64,000 nt of DNA from Oleiagrimonas sp963747595. Its GTDB lineage: Bacteria > Pseudomonadota > Gammaproteobacteria > Xanthomonadales > Rhodanobacteraceae. A model generated the notes under the pieces. The model ran no database searches. It saw only the letters and a program-made list of their open reading frames with translations, and was not told the origin of the DNA. Every line of letters begins with the position of its first letter. Position 1 is the stretch's first letter. Below are positions 36,449 to 45,091 of the stretch, piece by piece. The DNA lies in the NCBI GenBank assembly GCA_963747595.1, contig CAVVFO010000002.1, positions 186,001 to 250,000 of the forward strand, given 5' to 3'. The position numbers were made by a program, and so were the translations under genes.

Positions 36449-37678
36449 TCAGGCGGGAGATGCGCGGCGCCTGGTCCGGCGCAGATAGGCATATGCGACG
36501 CCTGCCGCCGCCACGCCTGCCGCGGCACCCACCCCCAGCGCGACGCGCGGGCCCAGATGATCGGCGACCCAGCCGACGATGGGTGCGCCGACCGGCGTGC
36601 CCCCCATGGCGATGGCAATGCGCAGGGCCATGACGCGGCCGCGCATGGCCGGTTCCGTGGACAGCTGCATCAGGCTGTTGGTCGAGGTGCCGAAGGTCAG
36701 CGCCGCCAGCCCGATCATCACCAGCGCCGCGGCGAACAGCAACGCATCCGGCGCCACGGCCGCGAGTACGCAGCCCAGGCCGAACACGGCGGCGGACGTG
36801 CAAAGCAGCATCATGCTCGGGGTCGCGCGACGGGCGGCCAGCAGTGCGCCAGCCACGGAGCCAATGGCCAGGGTGGAGGTCAACAGGCCGTACTGGCCGG
36901 CACCGCCGTGGAAGACGGTGACGGACATGGTGGAAATGAAGATGGGAAAATTGAATCCGAATGTGCCGATCAGGAACAGCATGGTCAGCACGGTCTTCAG
37001 GTCCGCACGTTTCCAGACGTAGCGAAAACCCTCTGCGAGCCCGCCGGTCTTGCGCAGCGATCGTCCGCTGGGATGCAGATCGTCCACGCGGAGCAGGGTC
37101 AACGAGCCGAGCACGGCCGCGAACGAGCCGGCATTGATCATGAATACCCAGCCCGAGCCCACGGCAGCGATCAACAGGCCGGCGACGGCCGGGCCGATCA
37201 TGCGCGCCACGTTGAACGAGGTGGAGTTGAGCGCCACCGCATTCGAGAGTTGTGTCTCGCCCACCAGCTCGTTGACGAAGGTCTGCCGTGCCGGCGCGTC
37301 GAATGCCGTGACGCAGCCCAGCGCAAAGGCAAATCCGTAGACCTGCCAGAGCGTAACTGCTCCGGTGACAGTGACCAGCCCAAGCCCCAGGGCGAGCAGG
37401 CCCAGCGCCGCCTGGGTGGCCATGATCAGCTTGCGCCGGTCCAGGTGGTCGGCGGCATATCCGGTCCACGGCAGAAACAGCAGCTGCGGCCCGAATTGCA
37501 ACGCCATGACGATGCCCACGGCGCTGGCGTTGTGATGCGTCAGGCCGGTGAGAACCAGCCAGTCCTGGGCCACGCGCTGCATCCACGTGCCCACGTTGGA
37601 CACGAGAGCACCACCGGCCCAGACGCGATAGTTGTAGATGCGCAGTGAGCGGAATGTTCCGGTGGCGGGCGCGCTCAT
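36449..37678 (-). CDS. MFS transporter (EntS/MFS_3-like)
   Basis: A 409-residue major facilitator with about 11-12 helices. The N-terminus FRSLRIYNYRVWAGGALVSN, followed by VGTWMQRVAQDWLVL, and the motif GYAADHLDRRKLI are typical of the EntS-like MFS_3 family (enterobactin exporter relatives). The substrate cannot be inferred. It starts 6 bases after the isochorismatase-family gene and is probably its operon partner. Confidence 0.85.
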   Translation of the reverse strand: MSAPATGTFRSLRIYNYRVWAGGALVSNVGTWMQRVAQDWLVLTGLTHHNASAVGIVMALQFGPQLLFLPWTGYAADHLDRRKLIMATQAALGLLALGLGLVTVTGAVTLWQVYGFAFALGCVTAFDAPARQTFVNELVGETQLSNAVALNSTSFNVARMIGPAVAGLLIAAVGSGWVFMINAGSFAAVLGSLTLLRVDDLHPSGRSLRKTGGLAEGFRYVWKRADLKTVLTMLFLIGTFGFNFPIFISTMSVTVFHGGAGQYGLLTSTLAIGSVAGALLAARRATPSMMLLCTSAAVFGLGCVLAAVAPDALLFAAALVMIGLAALTFGTSTNSLMQLSTEPAMRGRVMALRIAIAMGGTPVGAPIVGWVADHLGPRVALGVGAAAGVAAAGVAYAYLRRTRRRASPA

Positions 37679-37684
37679 CGAGTC

Positions 37685-38248
37685 TCAGGTACGGCTGCGC
37701 TGGAGCAGAGCAATGATATCGTCACTGCAGCCCGTTTCGCCCAGCCGGGGAAATATGCGGGTCACGCTGTTTTCATGTGCCTCGGCGCTCATGTCGGTCA
37801 TGGCGTCGGTGGCCAGGGTGACATTGAAGCCGAGTTCGTAGGCCTGACGCGCTGTCGATTCCGCACCGATGCTGGTCGCCACGCCGGCAATGACCACCTG
37901 CGTCACGTCCCGTTGTTCCAGTTGCCGTTGCAGCTCGGTATGCATGAAGGCCCCCCAGGTGCGCTTGGTGACCGCGAGATCGCTCGATTGCCGATCCAGT
38001 TCCGGAATGAGATCGGCCCAGTCGGGCGGCAGGTCGCCCATTCCACGGGATTGCTCCGTCCGTCCGGGGGCGCCGCCGGTGACATTCACCAGCACGACCG
38101 GCAGGTCGTGCTTGCGGAATGCCTGGGCCAGGTCGCTCGCGTGCCGGATCACGTCGTCCATGTTGTGGGCGCAGGGCAGCTCGACAATCCCTTTTTGCAG
38201 GTCGATGACGAGAAGGGCGGTGTTCAGATCGAGTGTGGTCAAAGCCAT
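37685..38248 (-). CDS. Isochorismatase-family hydrolase lacking the catalytic Cys
   Basis: A 187-residue cysteine-hydrolase-fold protein. Asp in LLVIDLQKGIVELP and Lys in LAVTKRTWGAF are present, but the Cys of the Asp-Lys-Cys triad is replaced: the loop reads GVATSIGAESTARQA. True isochorismatases such as PhzD also lack the Cys, so an amidase role is unlikely and a vinyl-ether hydrolase or unknown role is possible. GAGG lies upstream of the ATG at 38248. It is followed directly by an MFS gene. Confidence 0.85.
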   Translation of the reverse strand: MALTTLDLNTALLVIDLQKGIVELPCAHNMDDVIRHASDLAQAFRKHDLPVVLVNVTGGAPGRTEQSRGMGDLPPDWADLIPELDRQSSDLAVTKRTWGAFMHTELQRQLEQRDVTQVVIAGVATSIGAESTARQAYELGFNVTLATDAMTDMSAEAHENSVTRIFPRLGETGCSDDIIALLQRSRT

Positions 38249-38920
38249 GGGGGAAATCCTCTGGTGTGGGTGCGCAACACCGGTGACGGGCTGCGCAGTG
38301 AGTAAATGGACGTGACGCGGCGCGCTGCTGCCCGGGGCGGGGCCATGCCGGCCGCTGATTTCTTGTCCGCTAGGGGGGCTACAGGGCATGGGGGGCAGGG
38401 GCGCGGCCACCACGTCACCGGGCCCATGAACATGCGATTGTCGACGTCAGCCGATGCCATTTGCCCGCGTATTTGTGATACTGATGACGTCTCGATCAAT
38501 CCGACTCATTGTAGTTGATCGCTCATTACCGGGGGCGTCCATGCTGTATCCGTCGCTTCGCAGTCGCATGTGGTCCGTCGGCTTGTTCTTTTCGACGGCT
38601 GCCACTTGCGTCGCGCAGGGCGGACGACGCCGCACGCTGGCGGCTCATCGGCATGGCCATTCCCGCCGCGCAGCCGTCGAGGGGATCGGCATGCTGTGGA
38701 GGGAAAAGCGGCTGCAACAAGTGCAGGTCAGCCGCGTCGCGCCTCGGCCATGTCGTGCCGGGTACGCAGTGTCTTGTGGTGGGCAGGCGATGCGTGGTGA
38801 GGTGGAGCATCACGTGTGCGGGGGGAGCGAGTGACATGCGCAAGGATGGCGAGGTGATCGGGTACTAACACCGCACGTGGTGTGCACGTGCACTGACGGG
38901 TTCGGGAGGGCCTTGATGCC
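38249..38920. other. Intergenic region, divergent (about 670 bp)
   Basis: The longest gene-free stretch of the window. It lies between the isochorismatase gene (leftward) and the exported methyltransferase (rightward). No frame here has credible coding content. A 7-base inverted repeat CGATCAA/TTGATCG (38493-38499 with 38515-38521) could be an operator for the leftward pair. Otherwise I see nothing. Confidence 0.45.
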
Positions 38921-39718
38921 ATGAAGACATGTTCCGCAAAACTTTTTCGCGCGTTCGCCGTGGGCGCCGCCTTGTGTGTGCTGGTGCCGGTGACGGCGTG
39001 GGCGGGGCGTTCCGATCCAGTCAAGATCCATGTGCCGTCCTACGTCAAGAAGGCCATGGCGGATCCGGTGCGCGCCAAGGACCAGGCGAAGGATGCGCAG
39101 CGTCGTCCTGGCGCCGTACTGGCATTTTCCAAGGTGAAGCCAGGCGATACGGTGATCGAGCTGGTGCCCGGCACCGGCTACTGGACCCGCATGTTCAGCC
39201 AGATCGTCGGCAAGCATGGCCATGTATACGCCGTGGTCCCCCGCGAGATGGCCAAGGCTTATCCGTCATCGCTCAAGGAGGTCAAGGCCATCGCCGGCAA
39301 TCCGCATTACGGCAACGTCACCGTGCTGCAATCGCCGGCCGCCAGGCTTCGCGCACCGCACAAGGCCGATCTTGTGTTCACCGCCGAAAACATGCACGAC
39401 TACAACAACCAGGGGCTGGGTCACATCACGCCCAAGGCGCTGGCGAGCGAAGTGCTGAAGGTGCTCAAGCCCGGCGGTATCTTCCTGGTCAATGACCACG
39501 TGGCACCTGCGGGCGCCGGGCTGTCCGATACCTCGACGCTGCATCGCATCGATCCGGCACTGGTGAAAAAGCAGGTGACCGCTGCGGGTTTCAAGTTCGA
39601 TGGAGCCAACGATGCGCTGCGCAATCCCAAGGATCCGCATACGATCGCGATCTTCAAGGACTCCATCCGCGGGCACACCGATCAGTTCATCTACCGGTTC
39701 CGCAAGCCCGGCCACTGA
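38921..39718 (+). CDS. Exported class I methyltransferase-like protein
   Basis: A 265-residue protein with a clear Sec signal peptide (cleavage near AWAG) and a Rossmann methyltransferase core. Motif I is VIELVPGTGYWTRMFSQIVG, with GHVYAVVPREM, then DLVFTAENMHDY and LKPGGIFLVNDH. SAM-dependent enzymes are normally cytoplasmic, so export is notable; relatives annotated this way exist in Xanthomonadaceae. It may bind another ligand in the periplasm. The next gene starts 4 bases after its stop, so the two are an operon. Confidence 0.82.
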   Translation: MKTCSAKLFRAFAVGAALCVLVPVTAWAGRSDPVKIHVPSYVKKAMADPVRAKDQAKDAQRRPGAVLAFSKVKPGDTVIELVPGTGYWTRMFSQIVGKHGHVYAVVPREMAKAYPSSLKEVKAIAGNPHYGNVTVLQSPAARLRAPHKADLVFTAENMHDYNNQGLGHITPKALASEVLKVLKPGGIFLVNDHVAPAGAGLSDTSTLHRIDPALVKKQVTAAGFKFDGANDALRNPKDPHTIAIFKDSIRGHTDQFIYRFRKPGH

Positions 39719-39722
39719 AGGC

Positions 39723-40427
39723 ATGCGGTCCGCAACGCGCCTCTCGCAGCGATCCCTTGCCGGCACGCTGGTGCTGGTAATGGGATCGTTTGCCGCGGTC
39801 GCACCGGCCCGGGCGCAGACGGACCTGCCCAACGTCACCGTGACAGCGCCCTACACGCGGGTGTGGGGCGGGTATGTCATCTCCGGCAACTTCAGGGTGG
39901 ATGCAAAAATGCCCACCGTGGTGTTTCCCGCGAAACCGCTGCGCCGGCACGATATCCTCGTGGTGCAGCCGGTGCATCTCGATGACAATGATTATCTGGT
40001 CCTGCAGGAATGCGCCTCGGAGAACTGTCATCAGGCAAAGCTGGTGCGCGTCTGGACGGCTGTGGGCTCGCCCATGCCTCATCGTCACGGCGAGACCAAG
40101 GTCTGGATCAGGCATGAGAACAAGTACTGGTTGTGGATCAAGCGCCTGCCGGATATCTCCGCACGCCAGCAGTGCGACCAGTGCGGGCTGTATTTCAGCA
40201 CGTTCGATCCCGTCAGTCCGCCGATGACGCTGATCCCCGAGGGCGCGCTGGCCGCTTATTATCCCGCGGAGATCAATGATGCCGAAAAGGACAATCCCAT
40301 CCCGGTGAAGTCATCGAAGCACGAAGGCTCGACCTTCGTGGTGACCTACGCCGACGGCAGCATCGTGCGCATCAGGCGCGAGCGCGCGGCGAAGTATGTC
40401 CGCGATGCGCCGCGGCGGTCGAGGTGA
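39723..40427 (+). CDS. Exported protein of unknown function
   Basis: A 234-residue protein with signal peptide (cleavage near ARAQ). I do not recognise a family. The mature part has paired cysteines (CASENC and CDQC) that could form disulfides or bind metal, a basic C-terminus, and a TYADGSIVRIRRERAAKY segment. It follows the exported methyltransferase-like gene by 4 bases and is very likely co-translated with it. The longer frame upstream overlaps that gene and is rejected. Confidence 0.75.
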   Translation: MRSATRLSQRSLAGTLVLVMGSFAAVAPARAQTDLPNVTVTAPYTRVWGGYVISGNFRVDAKMPTVVFPAKPLRRHDILVVQPVHLDDNDYLVLQECASENCHQAKLVRVWTAVGSPMPHRHGETKVWIRHENKYWLWIKRLPDISARQQCDQCGLYFSTFDPVSPPMTLIPEGALAAYYPAEINDAEKDNPIPVKSSKHEGSTFVVTYADGSIVRIRRERAAKYVRDAPRRSR

Positions 40428-40495
40428 CAGAGGCATCGACGCCACTTCCGAATACCCGTTAAAAGGCGCTCGGGACCATCGGCCGAGGCATTATC

Positions 40496-41818
40496 ATGTG
40501 CGCCATGACGACGATGCCGCGCATTCCCGTACTCGACCATGACCGTCTCCTCGCATCGCTGCAGCACTGCGAAAACCTGCTGATCATCCAGGATCTGGAC
40601 GGCGTGTGCATGGAGCTGGTCCGCGACCCGTCGGCGCGCAGGATCGACCGTGGTTATGTCGAGGCGACACGTCGACTGTGCGGACACTTTTATGTGCTGA
40701 CCAACGGCGAGCATGTGGGCCCGCGCGGCGTGAATACGATTGTGGAGAACGCGTTCGGGTCTGCGCAGCGCGTCCGCGACGCGGGCTTGTACCTGCCGGG
40801 TCTGGGGGCAGGCGGCGTCCAGTTCCAGGATTGCCACGGCCGCGTGTCGCATCCGGGCGTATCGGATCGGGAAGCGCGGTTTTTGCGCGCGGTGCCGCGC
40901 AAGGCCGGGCGATACCTGACCGACCTTCTCGCCACGCCGCCGTTTGCGTTGCAGGCATCCGCGATCGAGGCCGTGTTGCACTCCTCGGTACTGGACAACC
41001 CCCTGTCGCCGACGATCAATCTCAATGCGCTGCACCATCACTTCCACGACCGGCCCTCGTGTTTCTGCCTATTGCAGGAACGCACGCAGGCATTCATGCA
41101 AGAGCTTCTTGTCGAGGCCGAGCGCAGTGGACTGCGGGATGCGTTCTTTGTGCACTACGCACCCAATCTCGGACGTGATGCCACAGGCGTCGAACGCATC
41201 AGTCTGTGCGACGAAGCGCAGGTCGGCACGACCGACTTCCAGTTCATGCTCAAGGGGGCTGTCAAGGAAGCCGGGGTATTGATGATCCTCAATCACTATG
41301 TCCACGCGCGCAGCGGAACGTATCCATTGGGCGAAGACTTCAATGTGCGGCAGGCGCCGCGTGGGCATCAGGCGCTGGTGCAGCTGGCCCGCGACCGGTT
41401 CGACCCGGCGCACATGCCGCGCATCGTGGGCGTGGGCGATACGTTGACCTCGCAGCTACGCGAACTGGATGGCAAGTCGCGGCATTTGCGAGGCGGCAGC
41501 GACCGTGGTTTCCTGCAGCTGGTACAGGATCTGGGCTATCTGTTCCATACCGACAATACGGTGATCTTCGTCGACAGCAGTGGCGGTGAGGTCGGGCGTC
41601 CGCCGGTCGACGCCGGGTTGCTGGCGCAGGCCGGGGAGACCCCGGCCGGGCATGTTCGACGCAACGCCCTGGACGGCATCAGCGATGCGCAGGATCCATT
41701 GCATCTGGATGTCATCTTTCCCGGGGGGCATGCACAATACAGGGACTTTTTTCGGGCGCTGGCCGAGCGGTGGTCGCCTGCGTCTTCCACCGATGGTGAG
41801 ATTACGGATGGCATCTGA
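40496..41818 (+). CDS. stpA: Glucosylglycerol 3-phosphate phosphatase (StpA-like)
   Basis: A 440-residue HAD-type phosphatase closely resembling cyanobacterial StpA/GgpP. The hallmark stretch NLLIIQDLDGVCMELVRDP with Asp33 and Asp35 is the HAD motif I; FYVLTNGEHVGPRGVN follows as motif II. In cyanobacteria this enzyme removes phosphate from glucosylglycerol-phosphate to give the osmolyte glucosylglycerol. In other Proteobacteria the phosphatase is often fused to the synthase GgpS; here it stands alone, and no synthase is in the window. GAGG lies 7 bases before the ATG. The next gene, an MFS carrier, overlaps its end by 11 bases. Confidence 0.87.
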   Translation: MCAMTTMPRIPVLDHDRLLASLQHCENLLIIQDLDGVCMELVRDPSARRIDRGYVEATRRLCGHFYVLTNGEHVGPRGVNTIVENAFGSAQRVRDAGLYLPGLGAGGVQFQDCHGRVSHPGVSDREARFLRAVPRKAGRYLTDLLATPPFALQASAIEAVLHSSVLDNPLSPTINLNALHHHFHDRPSCFCLLQERTQAFMQELLVEAERSGLRDAFFVHYAPNLGRDATGVERISLCDEAQVGTTDFQFMLKGAVKEAGVLMILNHYVHARSGTYPLGEDFNVRQAPRGHQALVQLARDRFDPAHMPRIVGVGDTLTSQLRELDGKSRHLRGGSDRGFLQLVQDLGYLFHTDNTVIFVDSSGGEVGRPPVDAGLLAQAGETPAGHVRRNALDGISDAQDPLHLDVIFPGGHAQYRDFFRALAERWSPASSTDGEITDGI

Positions 41819-43028
41819 AGAGAACACGCCGCTGGACAGGGCGCGGCCCGGTCGCCGGTACCGCGCGTTTGCTTTCGTCACCTACGCCTTCGTCATCGTC
41901 ATGCTGGGCACCACGATGCCCACACCGCTGTATTCGATCTATCAGCAGCGACTGGGCTTTTCCGAGCTGATGGTGACGGTGATCTTCGCGGCATACGCCG
42001 CGGGAGTGATTGCTGCGCTGATTGCATTCGGCCGCTGGGCAGATCAGCTGGGGCGCCGTCCCGTGCTTCTGGGGGCCATCGGCTGTGCGTTCGCGAGTTC
42101 CATCGCCTTCCTGTTTGGCGGATTGCCGGGGCTCCTGGTGGGTCGCGTGCTGTCCGGCCTGTCGGCGGGAATTTTCACGGGGTCGGCGACGGTGATGGTG
42201 ATCGAGCTGGCCCCACAGCGCATGCGCCAGCGGGCGACGCTTGTCGCTACCGCCGCCAACATGGGTGGCCTGGGGCTGGGGCCGGTGACCGCGGGCCTGC
42301 TGGCGCAGTATGCGCCGTGGCCGCTGCATCTGTGCTTTGCGCTGTATCTGGGCGCTCTGGTGCTGGCTGCGGCAGGGGTGTGGTATGCGCCGGAAACCAC
42401 GCGCGCTGCCCAGTCCCCCGATTTGGCACCGCAGCGGCTGCAATTACCCGCACAGGTGCGCTCCGTGTTCGTACCGGCTGCCATCGGCGGATTTGCCGGA
42501 TTTGCCGTCTTGGGCCTGTTCACCGCAGTGGCACCCGCTGTCCTGGGCACGTTGCTGCATGTGTCCAATCATGCACTGGTGGGCCTGGTCGTGCTGGTGC
42601 TCTTTGTTGCCTCCACGGCGGGGCAGCTGGCGTTGACATGGATTCCACGTCAGCGTGCGCTGATCCTCGGTTGCCTTGTTCTCGCACTGGGAGCCGGTGT
42701 GATCGCGGCTGGTGTCGGCCTGGAGCGGTTGAGCGTGCTGCTGACGGGTGCGGTGCTCGCGGGGCTGGGGCAGGGGCTGAGTTTTCGTGCGGGCCTGGTG
42801 GCCATATCCGATGCCAGTCCGCGGGAGCGGCGCAGCGAAGTGACGTCCACCTTCTTCGTGGTCCTGTACGTTGCCATTTCGATACCGGTGATCGGGGTCG
42901 GGCTGGCATCGCAACTGCTCGGCCTGCGCATTGCTGGAATCGGGTTCTCGGGGTTTATCGCATTGCTGGCCCTGACGGCGCTGCTTGCTCTGGCCTACAG
43001 GCGCAGGCACTCGCACGCAGTTTCCTGA
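41808..43028 (+). CDS. MFS transporter coupled to stpA
   Basis: A 406-residue major facilitator with 12 predicted helices; GRWADQLGRRPVLLG is the loop 2-3 motif. The ATG at 41808 overlaps the phosphatase gene by 11 bases, implying translational coupling and a shared pathway. In Stenotrophomonas an MFS carrier next to the glucosylglycerol synthesis gene has been implicated in osmolyte transport, so this one may export or take up glucosylglycerol or a related compound. Its stop abuts the stop of the opposite-strand gene (TGATCA). Confidence 0.84.
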   Translation: MASEENTPLDRARPGRRYRAFAFVTYAFVIVMLGTTMPTPLYSIYQQRLGFSELMVTVIFAAYAAGVIAALIAFGRWADQLGRRPVLLGAIGCAFASSIAFLFGGLPGLLVGRVLSGLSAGIFTGSATVMVIELAPQRMRQRATLVATAANMGGLGLGPVTAGLLAQYAPWPLHLCFALYLGALVLAAAGVWYAPETTRAAQSPDLAPQRLQLPAQVRSVFVPAAIGGFAGFAVLGLFTAVAPAVLGTLLHVSNHALVGLVVLVLFVASTAGQLALTWIPRQRALILGCLVLALGAGVIAAGVGLERLSVLLTGAVLAGLGQGLSFRAGLVAISDASPRERRSEVTSTFFVVLYVAISIPVIGVGLASQLLGLRIAGIGFSGFIALLALTALLALAYRRRHSHAVS

Positions 43029-44957
43029 TCACACGCGGTAGGTCTCGACTTCATCGATGATGGCGCCATCCTGTACCAGCAGAAGATGGCTGAAGCGTTC
43101 GCACAACTCGTCGGTGTTTGCCGGGTGCAGGAACACCATGTCGCCGATGTCCAGAACGCCGCTGTAGCGGATCGGCAGTTGCGCTTCGCCGGCGCCGTGC
43201 AGCTCGTCCAGACGCGCGCCTCGCGGCAGGTAGGGATGGGGCAGGATCTGCGGATCGGCGACGCTGGAGGCGGTGTGCCCGCCAACCAGGCAGGCATACA
43301 GGTCCTCACCCGGTTGCCGCATGATTTCCACCGCGTAACCGGCGGCCGGGATGTCGGCCTTGTCTTCAGGATCCAGCCCGAGCAATTCCGCGCCCACGGT
43401 GATTTCCGTCACCACCGCATGGCCGGCGTTGAACGCCATGGTGCCCGCACCTCCGCAATTGATCAGCAGCTCCTCATGGCCACGTTCACGCAGTGCATCG
43501 ACCATGGCCTGACGGTGCTCACGCAGGCGCCTGGCATTGCGGCTGCTCAACGACGTATCGGTCCCGCTGCCGTTGGATTTCACCCATTCCGTGAAATGGT
43601 TGCGCTGGGTGTCGTAGGTGAGGACGCCGCGAAAATGCACGCCGGGCGTGTCGTCGATGACCTTCACCATCTGCAGCAGTGCGTCGATGGAACGGATTGC
43701 CGAGCGGCGGCTTGGCCCCTTCAGTTCGGGCGGTGCCATGGACATGTCGATTTCCACACACAGCGGTACGCTGATCTCGGCGCGGCGCGCAGCTTCCGAG
43801 AGGTAGTGCAAATGTGCGGGTGCATCGACGGTCAGCGTGAGGCCGTGGCCATCGGCAATGGCCTCACAGACGCGGTCCAGCACGTCGTGCTGCGCGGTGG
43901 GGTAGGCCACCAGAAGGTCCTGCAAGCCGCTCATCTCCATCAGGCGCAGGGCCTCGGCCACGGTGGAACACTTCACGCCATGGAAGCGTGTGCTGGAACG
44001 CATCACCCGCTCGATGACGGCCGGACACTGCAGCATGCGTGCATCCACGCGCAGCTTCTTGCTGCCGGTACGCTTCAGCACCGAGCGGATGTTGCGTTCC
44101 AGAAGGCCCAGATCGACATACGACAGCGGCAGCGCCCGACCCTCGAACGTATCGCAATAGTAGGCGTAACCGGGATGATTCTCGCGCGGCTGCGGAGCCT
44201 CCGACTTGAGGCGGTGCGACAGGGTCGACTCCAGCCGGTCGCGCAGGTGGTCGATGGATTCACGGTCCTGGCCCTCTGCGCGCTCGGCGGTGAAGACCCG
44301 CACCCGCAGCATGCCCGGCCATGGCAGGAAGCGGCCCTCCGGCAGGACCTTGCGCGAGCCGTCGATGACGCTCGGCACCACGGGAACGTCGGCCTTGGCG
44401 GCGAGGAAGAAGGCACCGTCGCGAAAGGGCAGGAGCCCCACATCGGTGGAAAACGTGCCTTCGGGGAATATCGCCAGCGATTCGCCTGCCTCGAGTGCTT
44501 CGAGAAGATCACGGGTGTCGCGGCCCGCGCTTTCGGCCGGGGTTCGTTCCACGAAGCGGCAGCCGATGCGCCCGAGGAACCAGCCGATGACCGGGACCTC
44601 GGCCATCTCGTGCTTGATGACCGCGGAAAAGTGCGGTGGCAGGGCGGCGATCAGCACCAGTCCATCCAGATAGCTGCGATGATTGGCGATCACCACGCAC
44701 GGACCATCCGGAAGATGTTCCAGACCCTCGAAGCGATATGGCATCGCCGCCAGGAAGAACAGGATGCGCAGTGTCCAGCGTGCCACGACGCGTCGCAGGC
44801 CCAGCGTCGGCATGAGCAGTGCGATCGTGCCGCCGACCAGCAGGCACGCGGCGCAAATGATCGCGGCATACAGGCCATAGAGGCTGTAAAGCAGCACCAG
44901 AGCGGCGTGTTGCAGGGTTTTCACGATGTGTGCGATCTCCGGTTTGACGACAGGCAT
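43029..44957 (-). CDS. PlsC-like acyltransferase fused to alanine-racemase-fold domain
   Basis: A 642-residue fusion. Residues about 20-245 are a 1-acylglycerol-3-phosphate acyltransferase: membrane helices, NHRSYLD (NHx4D, His93, Asp98) and FPEGTFS. Residues about 275-642 resemble the PLP-dependent alanine racemase N/D-threonine aldolase-like fold (HFRGVLTYDTQ, INCGGAGTMAF, VTEITVGAELLGLD). The Lys that should hold PLP aligns with Arg307 in KKLRVDARMLQ, so the second domain may not form the usual Schiff base. I start at ATG 44957; 36 residues upstream are in frame. What this fusion does is not known to me. Confidence 0.85.
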   Translation of the reverse strand: MPVVKPEIAHIVKTLQHAALVLLYSLYGLYAAIICAACLLVGGTIALLMPTLGLRRVVARWTLRILFFLAAMPYRFEGLEHLPDGPCVVIANHRSYLDGLVLIAALPPHFSAVIKHEMAEVPVIGWFLGRIGCRFVERTPAESAGRDTRDLLEALEAGESLAIFPEGTFSTDVGLLPFRDGAFFLAAKADVPVVPSVIDGSRKVLPEGRFLPWPGMLRVRVFTAERAEGQDRESIDHLRDRLESTLSHRLKSEAPQPRENHPGYAYYCDTFEGRALPLSYVDLGLLERNIRSVLKRTGSKKLRVDARMLQCPAVIERVMRSSTRFHGVKCSTVAEALRLMEMSGLQDLLVAYPTAQHDVLDRVCEAIADGHGLTLTVDAPAHLHYLSEAARRAEISVPLCVEIDMSMAPPELKGPSRRSAIRSIDALLQMVKVIDDTPGVHFRGVLTYDTQRNHFTEWVKSNGSGTDTSLSSRNARRLREHRQAMVDALRERGHEELLINCGGAGTMAFNAGHAVVTEITVGAELLGLDPEDKADIPAAGYAVEIMRQPGEDLYACLVGGHTASSVADPQILPHPYLPRGARLDELHGAGEAQLPIRYSGVLDIGDMVFLHPANTDELCERFSHLLLVQDGAIIDEVETYRV

Positions 44958-45091
44958 TCTGGCCAGAATATCGCGAGATACGCGTATTTTATGTGAGAGT
45001 GCGCGGCTGCATGATGCGTGTTTCTGGCGGAATGACACGCAGTGCATGGACGCGAGCAAGAGCAAACAATCCCATCCACCGGAGAAGACAT

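Noticed and set aside
38454..38834. 126-residue plus-strand frame in the 670-bp intergenic region
   Set aside because: Composition and codon use are poor, and several equally long frames overlap it on both strands; no family resemblance.
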